This document shows, piece after piece, positions 1-7,589 of a DNA stretch of 36,705 bases (positions are counted from its first letter, which is position 1; each line of letters begins with the position of its first letter). A program made the translations under genes and the position numbers. Below the pieces are notes generated by a model. It was given only the letters and a program-made list of their open reading frames with translations, was not told the DNA's origin and made no database searches. Source of the stretch: Caldilineaceae bacterium SB0661_bin_32 (GTDB lineage: Bacteria > Chloroflexota > Anaerolineae > Caldilineales > Caldilineaceae); contig VXMH01000079.1 of NCBI GenBank assembly GCA_009841235.1, positions 1-36,705 on the forward strand, given 5' to 3'.

Positions 1-51
1 CCGTGTACCATAGTATTATGCCACAACCACTCAGACTTGTTCAGAGTATCC

Positions 52-540
52 TTAGAGTTTCTTTTCCATCTCGACCACCGTCAATGTTACTCCCTCAAAC
101 TCCTCCCTTTTGCGGGATATCTCCCTGAACCCCTGTTTAAGATAGAACGACAGCCCTTTCTCGTTCTGTTCCTCCACCTCCAGGCGGACCAGCAGTGCCC
201 TTGGGAATGCAGCTACGCAGGCCTCCAGCAGCTTGCCGCCGACGCCCTGGCGCTGGTGGCCGGGTAAGACATAGAGTCGCGCAATGTATACGACTTTTTC
301 GCTTGGCCGGCCCGCCGTCACCAGTCCCAGTATATCGCCGTGTTCATCTTTCGCGACGCTGAAACAGACACGCTCGTCCTCTATTTCTGCGGCCAGTCCT
401 TCCAGGCTGTGCCAGAGCGAGGTTATCTTTTGGATCACCTCTAGCGGTAGGAAGGGCCCGTAGGTATCGTTCCAGGTTTCGCTGAGGACCTGCTTGATCT
501 CTTTTACTTCCTCAACAGTTGCCGGCTGCACGTTTACCAT
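52..540 (-). CDS. GNAT family N-acetyltransferase
   Basis: A 162-residue protein with the GNAT fold pattern. The acetyl-CoA pyrophosphate-binding loop is HQRQGVG at residues 95-101, after a hydrophobic strand ending IARLYVLP, and is followed by the helix GGKLLEACVA. A second conserved stretch, NEKGLSFYLKQGF, lies near residues 124-136 and is the usual C-terminal GNAT helix and strand. Members transfer an acetyl group from acetyl-CoA to an amine; the acceptor cannot be read from sequence. The length is normal for a single-domain GNAT. The ATG at 540 is used; a purine-rich GGAG lies further upstream than usual. It lies 17 bases downstream of the HepT/MntA pair on the same strand, so it may be co-transcribed. 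Only the family assignment is secure. Confidence 0.9.
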   Translation of the reverse strand: MVNVQPATVEEVKEIKQVLSETWNDTYGPFLPLEVIQKITSLWHSLEGLAAEIEDERVCFSVAKDEHGDILGLVTAGRPSEKVVYIARLYVLPGHQRQGVGGKLLEACVAAFPRALLVRLEVEEQNEKGLSFYLKQGFREISRKREEFEGVTLTVVEMEKKL

Positions 541-557
541 TCAGATCGGTTCTCCGC

Positions 558-923
558 TCACTCCACGGTTAAGGGCAGCCCCCCTTGGTCCTCCAGAATC
601 TGTTGGATTTGAGGTGTCAGTTCAGGCAGTGAGTTATGGGCGATTTCCCAAACAATGGTGAAGTCCACAGCAAAATACGCGTGAATCGCTATGTTTCGGA
701 AGCCAATCATTTGCTTCCAAGGAACATCAGAGTACCGTGCGCGTAATTCGCTGGGCAGTTTTGCAGAAGCCTCGCCGATAATTTCCACGTTGCGGACAAC
801 CGCGTCCTGATAAAGTTCATCCTGAAGAAATGTTCCTTCATCCAGACTTTGGATATACCCGGAAACCTTATTGCAAGCCTCGATTATCTCATTGAGGTAG
901 AGACGCGGGTCCCGTTCAGACAC
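558..923 (-). CDS. hepT: HepT-like RNase toxin (DUF86 family)
   Basis: A 121-residue helical protein of the HepT (HEPN, DUF86) family. The catalytic RX4HXY signature is present as R76, H81 and Y83 in RNIAIHAY. In characterised HepT/MntA systems HepT is an RNase that cleaves RNA, and its tyrosine is AMPylated by MntA, which neutralises it. The start is GTG at 923, giving MSERDPRLYL; it overlaps the end of the upstream mntA by 8 bases, typical of a translationally coupled toxin-antitoxin pair. All key residues are intact, so the toxin is probably functional. Family and partner are clear; activity in this organism is inferred. Confidence 0.92.
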   Translation of the reverse strand: MSERDPRLYLNEIIEACNKVSGYIQSLDEGTFLQDELYQDAVVRNVEIIGEASAKLPSELRARYSDVPWKQMIGFRNIAIHAYFAVDFTIVWEIAHNSLPELTPQIQQILEDQGGLPLTVE

Positions 924-1212
924 GAATCAAATCTCTCTCAATCAAGTGGCGGAGTAAAGGTTTTTTGTCGATGGCTCCCCTGGTCACAACATCTACGTTT
1001 GTTTCCAAGAGTTCCGCCAGATGATCGCAAAGGTCGACGAATTCCCAGCCGAGCGGCGCGTTCAATTTGACCAAAATATCGAGGTCGCTGGCGTCGGTCT
1101 GGTCGCCGCGGGCGTAGGAGCCAAACAGAGCGATCTCCTCTACGTGGAAACGCTTCTCCAATTCGGGCTGATGGGCACGCAGGATTCTGCGGATTTCGTC
1201 GACGCTTTTCAT
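916..1212 (-). CDS. mntA: MntA-like minimal nucleotidyltransferase antitoxin
   Basis: A 98-residue minimal nucleotidyltransferase. It carries the GSX10DXD active-site signature, with G31-S32 and then D43 and D45 in ASDLDILV, and a third acidic residue at about D74 in NVDVV. MntA enzymes transfer AMP from ATP to the tyrosine of the cognate HepT toxin. I place the start at the ATG at 1212 because the family begins just before the helix KSVDEIRRILRAHQPELEKRF; the open frame runs further upstream, to 1290, but that extension does not look like this family. No strong ribosome binding site is visible. The gene overlaps hepT by 8 bases and is transcribed first. Confidence 0.9.
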   Translation of the reverse strand: MKSVDEIRRILRAHQPELEKRFHVEEIALFGSYARGDQTDASDLDILVKLNAPLGWEFVDLCDHLAELLETNVDVVTRGAIDKKPLLRHLIERDLIRV

Positions 1213-1261
1213 ATTCTGTAACAGATTTTTTTCAACGGTCTGATATGTTTCCCAAGCAATC

Positions 1262-1450
1262 TTAACATGTCGACACGTCGAAGTTTGCATCTCTCACTTG
1301 GTCGTGAGGGAAAACTTCGTTGTATATGTCCATTTCAGGCGCATCCCAGTCTTCGGCGAAAGTCGCGAAGCATTCTCTCAATTCGGCAGCCTGATTCTCG
1401 TCAATCCCCTGCTCACACAGGTTCGAGGTGGCTCGAAGTCGGTGTATTTG
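1262..1450 (-). pseudogene. remnant of a small antitoxin-like protein
   Basis: This frame ends with about 48 residues that look like real coding sequence, containing ENQAAELRECFATFAEDW and then DAPEMDIYNEVFP. The acidic tail with EDW...PEMDIY resembles the C-terminal end of small antitoxin-like proteins found with PemK/MazF-type toxins in Chloroflexota and Cyanobacteria; I state this from memory of the family. There is no convincing start codon in frame. An ATG near 1480 is in another frame and runs into a stop, so the 5' part appears to be lost or frameshifted. No toxin gene sits next to it. It could also be a short unrelated ORF. Confidence 0.35.
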
Positions 1451-1496
1451 ATTTGCCGGGCAATTCAGTCCATCGCTCCATGGTGAGATGCAATGC

Positions 1497-2084
1497 TCAG
1501 ACAGGCTTTGGGTGGCCTTCGGGCCACTCCTCCGGCGTGAAGGGCCAGTCGAGATTGGCGCAGACGTCGCGCCAGCGTTCCTCCATGTCAGGCAGGTAGA
1601 GGAGGGGGATCCAGCCCAGGCGCAGGTAGATGCTGAGGGCGGGCAGGCGCCAGTCATCGGTGTTCAGGTAGATGTTCTTGTGGCCGGACTGGAGCAGACG
1701 GCGCACAACGGACGCGCACACAGCCATGCCCAGCCCCTTACCGCTGTGCTCGGGATGCCCGGCGACCCAGCCCAGTTCGCCGCCAAAGGGGTGGATCTCC
1801 TGGGGTCTGTGTGTTGCCATGGCAGTTGCGACGATTTTGCCGCTGGCCCGGTGTTCAATCATGAAGAAGCCATCGGGCAGGATATGGTCGAACCAAGGCT
1901 TCAGCATTTCATAGTTCCAGCGTGAGAAGCCGGCTAGATCCATGACGTCGTACCAGCCCTCTTCGTCGCCGGGTTTGTAGGTGCGCAGGGTGTAGCCGAT
2001 GGGGACATGGACGGCGGGCGGCGAGCCGAGCAGCTGCTCGGGCCAGATCATTTTCAGTTGTTCCTTCTTTCTTTCCTCGCTCAT
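1497..2084 (-). CDS. GNAT family N-acetyltransferase at the end of transporter operon 1
   Basis: A 195-residue acetyltransferase. The CoA-binding loop is HSGKGLG at residues 113-119, preceded by GGELGWVAGHPE and followed by a long helix AVCASVVRRL. A later segment with YLNTDDWRLPALSIYLRLG is the usual substrate-side strand and helix. The start ATG at 2084 lies 5 bases beyond the stop of the upstream permease gene, and its ribosome binding site (AAAGGA) overlaps that stop codon, so it is translated from the importer mRNA. The acceptor is unknown. An acetyltransferase at the end of a sugar uptake operon could modify an imported amino sugar or a metabolite, but that is inference. Confidence 0.88.
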   Translation of the reverse strand: MSEERKKEQLKMIWPEQLLGSPPAVHVPIGYTLRTYKPGDEEGWYDVMDLAGFSRWNYEMLKPWFDHILPDGFFMIEHRASGKIVATAMATHRPQEIHPFGGELGWVAGHPEHSGKGLGMAVCASVVRRLLQSGHKNIYLNTDDWRLPALSIYLRLGWIPLLYLPDMEERWRDVCANLDWPFTPEEWPEGHPKPV

Positions 2085-2089
2085 GCTAT

Positions 2090-2980
2090 TTATCCTTTGA
2101 TTCCTGTAATCACAATCCCCTGCAGGAAGGTGCGCTGCGTGACGAAGAAGATGGCGATCGGCACCAGGGTCGAGACGACCGTCATCGCCATCAGGTACTG
2201 GATGTCGACCTCCGTCCGCCCTTTGAAGCGGCTCAGCCCCAGTGTGATGGTGAAAAGCTGGGGCGAGTTGATATAGATCAGCGGTGCGAAGAAGTCATTC
2301 CAACTATAGGTGAACTGGTAGATGGCGACAACAATCAGCGCGGGGCGAACCTGAAAGAGGAGGATGCGCCAGAAGACGGCGAAGCGGCTGCAGCCGTCGA
2401 TGAGGGCGGCGTCGTCGAGCTCGCGGGGGATGGTGAGGAAGAACTGGCGCAGCAGGAAGATGCTGAAGGCATCGCCGAAGAAGAGGGGCACGACCAGCGG
2501 CTTGAAGGTATTGACCCACTCCAGCCAGCTGAAGATCATGAAGAGCGGGATCAGGGTCACCTGCATGGGCAGCATCATCGTGCTCAGGACGATGATGAAC
2601 AGGGTGGTGCGGCCAGGGAATTGGATGCGTGAAAAGGCGAAGGCGGCGATGGAGCAGGAGAAGAGAACGGCCACGACGTTGAGCGAGGCGACAAAGGCGG
2701 TATTGGAGAAGAAGGTAATGAAGTCGCCTTTTAGCCAGGCCTCAACGTAGTTGGCCCAGCGATAGGTCGGCGGGATCCAGACCGGCGGGATCTTCCAGAT
2801 CAGGCTTTTGTCTTTGCCTGCGGTCAGCAGCATCCAGACCCAGGGCGTGAGAAAGAGGGCTGCGCCGGGCAGCACCAGTATCCACAGCCAGACCTGGTGC
2901 GCCGCGGAACGCCACAGGGGCCCGGTTGGGCGCGTGTAGCTGAACCTTTTCTGCTCGACAAAGACGTTGTCAGTGCGCAT
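2090..2980 (-). CDS. carbohydrate ABC transporter permease, MalG type (system 1)
   Basis: A 296-residue inner-membrane permease of the CUT1 sugar importer family. About six hydrophobic segments are visible, the first around residues 30-53. The cytoplasmic EAA loop, which contacts the ATPase, is at about residues 187-207 with DDAALIDGCSRF; the usual glutamate and the glycine after DG are replaced, so it is slightly degenerate. The C-terminus, GIVITGIKG, is a hallmark of MalG-type subunits. The gene follows the MalF-type partner (3080-4003) and precedes the GNAT. It should form a heterodimeric channel with that partner and take substrate from the binding protein at 4088-5512. No ATPase gene is in this operon. 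Substrate unknown. Confidence 0.95.
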   Translation of the reverse strand: MRTDNVFVEQKRFSYTRPTGPLWRSAAHQVWLWILVLPGAALFLTPWVWMLLTAGKDKSLIWKIPPVWIPPTYRWANYVEAWLKGDFITFFSNTAFVASLNVVAVLFSCSIAAFAFSRIQFPGRTTLFIIVLSTMMLPMQVTLIPLFMIFSWLEWVNTFKPLVVPLFFGDAFSIFLLRQFFLTIPRELDDAALIDGCSRFAVFWRILLFQVRPALIVVAIYQFTYSWNDFFAPLIYINSPQLFTITLGLSRFKGRTEVDIQYLMAMTVVSTLVPIAIFFVTQRTFLQGIVITGIKG

Positions 2981-3006
2981 CGATTCTGTTGCCGGTTGCT
3001 CTCGCT

Positions 3007-3050
3007 AGAGGAGAGAGTTAAGAGGAGAGAGGAGTGAGAAAAACCTCTAC
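3007..3050. other. purine-rich spacer between MalF1 and MalG1 genes
   Basis: On the plus strand this spacer is almost pure A/G, with GAGGAGAGAG repeated in variants. It shares the 11-mer GAGGAGTGAGA with the opposite strand of the spacer at 4055-4065, so the two intergenic gaps of this operon carry related sequence in opposite orientation. The mRNA would carry a pyrimidine-rich tract. Function unknown. Confidence 0.4.
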
Positions 3051-3079
3051 TGCTGCCTGCTCAACTCGTATCCTGGCCG

Positions 3080-4003
3080 TTATCTGGCCGCCTCTCCTTC
3101 GTAGTAGACCCAGCGGCGGGACGAGTACTGGAAGATCAGCGTAAAAGTGATGATGATTGCAAAAAGGACCCACGCCGCGGCCGAAGCGTAGCCGAACCGG
3201 ATCTGCAGGAACGCCTTGCGATAAAGGAAGAGCACCATGCTCAAGGTGGCGTTGTTGGGTCCGCCCTCGGTCATGATGAAGGCCTGAGTGAAGAACTGGA
3301 AGGCGTAAATGAGGCCGATGGTGACGTTGAAGAAGATGGTGGGCGTCAGCATCGGGATGGTGACGTGCCAGAATTTGCGAATGCTGTTGGCGCCGTCGAT
3401 GGTGGCGGCCTCGTAAAGGTGAGTGGGGATGCCCTGCAGGCCGGCCAGGTAGAGGAGCATGTTGGCGCCCACGCCCCAGACACTCATGATGATCAGTGAT
3501 GGCAGCGCCCAGGTCGACGAATAGAGCCATGACGGGCCCTCGACGCCGAAGATTGCGAGAAAGTTGTTGAGCAGGCCGGCGCGGGGATTGAAGATCTGCA
3601 GCCAGAGCAGAGAGACGGCGACGCCGGAGATGACAGTGGGCAGATAGTAGATTGTGCGCCAGATGCCGAGCCCGAGCAGCTTCTGGTTCAAGACCAGGGC
3701 GATCATGAGCGCGAGGCAGGAGCCGAGCGGGACGGTTGAGAAGGCGTAGATGAAGGTAACGCGCAGGCTCTTCCAGAAGAGGTCCTCATTGAACAGGTCG
3801 CGGTAGTTTTCGAGGCCTACGAAGAATGTGCTGGTGAGCAGATCGGAGCGGAAGAAGCTCAATCCCAGCGAAAAGAGCATTGGCCCGAACACAAAGGACA
3901 GGAAGCCTACCATCCAAGGCAGGAGGCAGAGATAGGCGGTGATCAGGTCCTGCCGTTTCTGGGAGGACCCCACCCGCCACTGTCTTGCCAAGCGCATCGC
4001 CAT
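3080..4003 (-). CDS. carbohydrate ABC transporter permease, MalF type (system 1)
   Basis: A 307-residue CUT1 permease with about six hydrophobic segments, the first at residues 21-48. The EAA loop is canonical: EAATIDGANSIRKFWHVTIP, starting at about residue 198. It starts at the ATG at 4003 (MAMRLARQ) with GAGGAA about 10 bases upstream. It should pair with the MalG-type subunit at 2090-2980. The gene lies 84 bases downstream of its binding-protein gene, and that gap holds a strong stem-loop (4028-4081), an arrangement often used to make the binding protein more abundant than the channel. Family membership is certain; the sugar transported is not known. Confidence 0.95.
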   Translation of the reverse strand: MAMRLARQWRVGSSQKRQDLITAYLCLLPWMVGFLSFVFGPMLFSLGLSFFRSDLLTSTFFVGLENYRDLFNEDLFWKSLRVTFIYAFSTVPLGSCLALMIALVLNQKLLGLGIWRTIYYLPTVISGVAVSLLWLQIFNPRAGLLNNFLAIFGVEGPSWLYSSTWALPSLIIMSVWGVGANMLLYLAGLQGIPTHLYEAATIDGANSIRKFWHVTIPMLTPTIFFNVTIGLIYAFQFFTQAFIMTEGGPNNATLSMVLFLYRKAFLQIRFGYASAAAWVLFAIIITFTLIFQYSSRRWVYYEGEAAR

Positions 4004-4027
4004 AACGTTCCTCAGTAACCTTTAAGA

Positions 4028-4081
4028 AGAGAGAAGAGGAGTAAGAAGGATCATCTCACTCCTCATTACTCACTTCTCTCT
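4028..4081 (-). other. intergenic stem-loop between SBP1 and MalF1 genes
   Basis: An inverted repeat pairs 4028-4036 (AGAGAGAAG) with 4073-4081 (CTTCTCTCT). It continues inward with 4039-4044 (GAGTAA) pairing with 4066-4071 (TTACTC), giving about 15 base pairs interrupted by a 2x1 internal loop and closed by a 21-base loop. It lacks a U-tract on either side, so it is not a classical terminator. In binding-protein operons such stems usually stabilise the upstream mRNA segment or cause partial attenuation; that role is inferred. Confidence 0.55.
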
Positions 4082-4087
4082 ACTCGC

Positions 4088-5512
4088 TTATCCCATTCGT
4101 TCGAGCGTCGCGTGTTGGGCCTCGGTCACCTGCTGTGAAATATCGACCAGGATGCTGACCGGCTCGGAGCCTTCAACGTAGATGGCCTCCATCGCAGGGA
4201 CGAGGAGCTCTTCGGCCACGGACTGGAAGCGGAAGAGCTGCGGCCCGCGGGCCTCGCCGGTCTTCAGCTGATCGACGATGACTTCCAGCTGCACCGGCTC
4301 GAGGCGGCCGTCGATCTCACGCAGGAAGCCGGGCCACTTGTCGGCGGAGCTGGCGAGGCCGGGCAGACGGCCTGACCTGCGGGCCACGTTGTCCTGGTAC
4401 CATTCGCCGGCGCCGATCCACTTGACCCAGTTCCAGACGTCGTCGTGGTTGCCGCGGTCGGCGACGCCCTTGTAGACGCACCACTGGTCGGGGGCGCCCA
4501 TGCAGACGCGGTCGACGGGGCCGGCCGCGATGTGGTTGATGTCCCAGGAGCCTTCTTCCATCTGGTCGGCCAGGTCGAAGAACTGGTCGGCGCTGCGTTC
4601 GGCGAAGGCGACGATGTCGGCAGGCAGGACGCCGGTCCACGTGTTGGGGATACCGGACGCGTTGACCTGGTTTCTCTGTGCCAGGCAGTTGAGGTCCCAC
4701 ATGTTGTGGCGGATCCACTCGAAGGCGGCCAGCGCCTCCTCTTCGCCGAGCATGCATTCCATCAACGTCTCGTCGTCGCGGACCATGCCGCCCCATGCCT
4801 CGACATAGTAGAAGTAGCCCAGTACGTAGCTGGGACGCAGCTGGCCGCCCCAGCGTGTGATCTCGCCGTCGTCATTCTTCTTTGTCAGCGCGCACGCGGT
4901 CGCGGCGCAGTCGTCGACGCTCCAGTCCTGTTCGGGATAGGCGACGCCGAGCTCGTCGAAGGCTGGCTTGCTGTAGTAGACGCTGGTCACGTCGATGTTT
5001 GTTACCATAGCCATGCGGATCTGCGTGATCTGGTCCCAGCACTGGTCCCAGCCGGCGGCGAGGAAGATGTCGTCGGCGTCGGGGACGTCCTGGTCGACCA
5101 GGGGTTGCAGGTCGAGCAGCTGGCCTTTCTCGGCCCAGGTGTTGATGATGGGGGGCCAGGTGGACATGACGTCGGGCGCGGTGCCGGCGGCCATGTTGGT
5201 CAGCACCTTGGTGGACCAGCCGTCGCCGTGGGGTTCCCAGAGGATTTCAACCTCGGGGTGTTCCTCGTAGTAGCGGGGGAAGGCCTCGTCCTGATGGTAC
5301 TCGGCCCACTGGATGCCGGGCACGTTGGCGAACCAGTCGAAGCTGGCGAAGCGGATCTGGGTCCTTTCGCCGTCGGCGTCGGAGGCGGCTGCGCTGTCTC
5401 CGGCCATTGCGTCGCCGCCGGCGGGTGCCGGGGCGCAGGCGGCCAAGGCAGCGGTACCGGCGATGCCGGCGCTCAGGCGCAGCATATCGCGGCGAGTTAA
5501 ACGGTTGGACAT
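4088..5512 (-). CDS. extracellular sugar-binding lipoprotein (system 1)
   Basis: A 474-residue solute-binding protein. The N-terminus has a twin-arginine motif (RR at 7-8, in LTRRDMLRL), a hydrophobic stretch and a lipobox LAAC ending at C26, followed by an Ala/Gly/Asp-rich linker. It should therefore be exported folded by Tat and anchored as a lipoprotein. The body has the family-1 binding-protein layout, with an early W/Y-rich segment and VLTNMAAGTAPDVMSTWPP near residues 102-120. It starts at the ATG at 5512 with a strong AAAGGAGG upstream. It feeds the permeases at 3080-4003 and 2090-2980. It differs from SBP2 and SBP3, which resemble each other, so its ligand is probably different. Confidence 0.95.
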   Translation of the reverse strand: MSNRLTRRDMLRLSAGIAGTAALAACAPAPAGGDAMAGDSAAASDADGERTQIRFASFDWFANVPGIQWAEYHQDEAFPRYYEEHPEVEILWEPHGDGWSTKVLTNMAAGTAPDVMSTWPPIINTWAEKGQLLDLQPLVDQDVPDADDIFLAAGWDQCWDQITQIRMAMVTNIDVTSVYYSKPAFDELGVAYPEQDWSVDDCAATACALTKKNDDGEITRWGGQLRPSYVLGYFYYVEAWGGMVRDDETLMECMLGEEEALAAFEWIRHNMWDLNCLAQRNQVNASGIPNTWTGVLPADIVAFAERSADQFFDLADQMEEGSWDINHIAAGPVDRVCMGAPDQWCVYKGVADRGNHDDVWNWVKWIGAGEWYQDNVARRSGRLPGLASSADKWPGFLREIDGRLEPVQLEVIVDQLKTGEARGPQLFRFQSVAEELLVPAMEAIYVEGSEPVSILVDISQQVTEAQHATLERMG

Positions 5513-5603
5513 GGTGAGTTCCTCCTTTGGGAAGATGCTTGGCTATGTCCTGACAAAATTGAATCGGGTAGACCCCCGAGGTGTTTGCGCTACTCCCTTT
5601 CCG

Positions 5604-6617
5604 CTAAGTCACCTCGGCGACCTTCGCCGGCAGTCCGGTGCGGATAGACTCCCAGCAGGCCGAGGCCGTGGCAACTACTTTGGCGCCCGCGACTTCATCG
5701 ATGAGGGGACGCTTGTCCTCGCGCAGACACTCTTCAAAATGGCGCATGTAGCGTATGACTTCCTGGCCGTGCCCGGCTTCGCGTTTGAACTCCAGGCTCA
5801 TTTCGGGCTGGCCCTCGAGCTTGTCGAAAACGAACTGGTCGTTGACGAAGGACCCTTTATCGCCGAAGATGCTCAGTCCCAGCTGGGGCACCGGCGCCTC
5901 CACCAGCCCGTATACGGCCATTATGCGGGCGATGACGCCGGAGCGGAAACGCAGGTTGATGAGAAAGTTGTCATGCTTGTCGTCAGGGTAACGGTCGTCC
6001 ATGTGACTGCAGGAGGCGTAGGTGAAGACCTCATCGACATCGCCCAGGAACCAGCGAAGCAGGTCGATGGGGTGGCAGGCGCCGCCGTAAAGCCAGTCCT
6101 GCGGATGCTCGTGGCGCCAGGCGGTGCGGTCCATGACCGGTCGCATGTCGTGGACGTAGTGGGCCTCGGCGAAGAGAGGGCGGCCGAGGTCGCCATCGTC
6201 GAAGAGCTTTTTGGCGGCCATGAAGTTGGGGCGGAAGCGGGAGGTCTGTCCGGTGAGGAACTTCACGCCTGCCCTTTGCACCAGCTGCACAACGCGTCTG
6301 GCCTCCTCCAGGGAGACGACCATCGGCTTGGTGCAGATGATGTGTTTGCCGGCGGCGACGGCGGCCTCGATGTGCGCCATGTGCAGGTGGTCGGGCGAAT
6401 AGATGCCGACCACGTCGACGTCGGGCTGCAGCGCCAGCTCCTGGTAGTCAGTGGTAAGATGCGAAATCCCGTGCTCTTCCCCCAGCCGCTCCAGTCGCGC
6501 GGTGTCGCTGTCGCAGAGGGCGCGCACCTGCAAGCTTGACGTCGCATCCTGGTTGATGGCGAGCATGTTCGCTCCCATCCCCAATCCGATCACGCCGACC
6601 CCTATCTTTTTTCCCAT
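5604..6617 (-). CDS. Gfo/Idh/MocA family oxidoreductase (copy 1)
   Basis: A 337-residue NAD(P)-dependent dehydrogenase. The Rossmann motif GVIGLGMGAN starts near residue 8; the TKP motif (96-98) replaces the common EKP and holds the catalytic lysine; GGACHPID contributes the conserved H182 and D185. I prefer the ATG at 6617 (MGKKIGVGVIG) over an ATG five codons earlier because the family starts directly at the first strand. The family oxidises or reduces sugars, sugar acids, inositols and related polyols. It lies between the MalG2 stop (6693) and the SBP1 start (5512), bridging two importer operons. It closely resembles the copy at 11281-12339, sharing the CTKPM motif and a C-terminal WESIRTG. 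Confidence 0.94.
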   Translation of the reverse strand: MGKKIGVGVIGLGMGANMLAINQDATSSLQVRALCDSDTARLERLGEEHGISHLTTDYQELALQPDVDVVGIYSPDHLHMAHIEAAVAAGKHIICTKPMVVSLEEARRVVQLVQRAGVKFLTGQTSRFRPNFMAAKKLFDDGDLGRPLFAEAHYVHDMRPVMDRTAWRHEHPQDWLYGGACHPIDLLRWFLGDVDEVFTYASCSHMDDRYPDDKHDNFLINLRFRSGVIARIMAVYGLVEAPVPQLGLSIFGDKGSFVNDQFVFDKLEGQPEMSLEFKREAGHGQEVIRYMRHFEECLREDKRPLIDEVAGAKVVATASACWESIRTGLPAKVAEVT

Positions 6618-6692
6618 TCTTCCACCTAACATGAGATTTTCCGTCTGAACTGTGAGCGGCGCGTGAATTGCCGCTTTCCGGTTTTCTCTGCG

Positions 6693-7577
6693 TCAACCCT
6701 TAATTCCCGTCAGAGCGATGCCTTTCACCAGGTTGCGCTGGAAGATGAAGAAGACGATTAGCGGCGGAATCAGGGTGAGCAGGGAGCTGGCCATGACCTT
6801 GGAGTAGTCGAACCAGCCGAAAGAGTTGCCGATGCCGCGCAGGGCGAGGGGGAGGGTGTAGTTGCCGCCGTCGGTGATGGTGACGAGGGGCCAAAGGTAG
6901 TCGTTGAATGTGGCGCGAAAGCTGAAGATTGCGAGCACGGAGATGACCGGCTTCATCATGCCGACGATGATGCGGGTGTAGATGGTGAAGTCGCCGGCGC
7001 CGTCGATCTTGGCGGCGTCGTAGAGCTCGAGGGGGATGCCGTAGACGAACTGTCGGCAGAGAAAGATGCCGAAGGATGAGAAGACGGAGGGCACGATCAG
7101 GACCCACAGCGTGTTGAGGAGCTCAAGCCGGTCCATGACGACGTAGAGGGGGATGAGGAGGGTGAGGAAGGGCACCATGGTGGTCGAGAGCACGAAGTAG
7201 AAAAGGGGCTCGCGCAGGGGGAAGCGCAGGCGGGCGAAGCAGTAGCCGCCGAGGGTGGAGGTGATGAGAACGGCGATGACGGTGGTGACGGTGACGAAAA
7301 TGCTGTTGATGTAGGAGCGCGTGAGACTGCCGCCGCCTATCTTGTGGGAAAGGACGACCTGGAAGGCTTCGAGCGACCACTCTTCGGGCCAGAGCGTGGG
7401 GGGGATGCGGATGATGTCCGCGGGCAGCTTGAAGGCGGAGAGCACGAGCCAGGCAAAAGGGTACAGCATGACGAAGCCGCCGCCGATGAGGACGGCGATG
7501 AGCAACCAGGTCTGCCAGCGGGTGCGCTGCCAGTAGGGCGTCGAGAGGCGGGCCAAGTCGGTCGTGGTGGCGGTCAT
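6693..7577 (-). CDS. carbohydrate ABC transporter permease, MalG type (system 2)
   Basis: A 294-residue CUT1 permease with about six hydrophobic segments, the first near residues 24-50. The EAA loop is ELYDAAKIDGAGDFTIY from residue 184, and the protein ends in GIALTGIKG, as MalG-type subunits do. It starts at the ATG at 7577 with GGAGAAG upstream, 12 bases after the partner gene 7590-8513. It is clearly related to the subunit at 16133-17026: both share LSTTMVPFLTLLIPLY and FLCRQFVYGIP. The sugar is unknown. Confidence 0.95.
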   Translation of the reverse strand: MTATTTDLARLSTPYWQRTRWQTWLLIAVLIGGGFVMLYPFAWLVLSAFKLPADIIRIPPTLWPEEWSLEAFQVVLSHKIGGGSLTRSYINSIFVTVTTVIAVLITSTLGGYCFARLRFPLREPLFYFVLSTTMVPFLTLLIPLYVVMDRLELLNTLWVLIVPSVFSSFGIFLCRQFVYGIPLELYDAAKIDGAGDFTIYTRIIVGMMKPVISVLAIFSFRATFNDYLWPLVTITDGGNYTLPLALRGIGNSFGWFDYSKVMASSLLTLIPPLIVFFIFQRNLVKGIALTGIKG

Positions 7578-7589
7578 GGTGCTTCTCCG

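Noticed and set aside
4445..5500. A 351-codon open frame on the plus strand opposite SBP1
   Set aside because: It is antisense to a well-supported binding protein, is rich in Val/Gly/Asp/Ala as expected from a GC-rich mirror frame, and shows no family motif.
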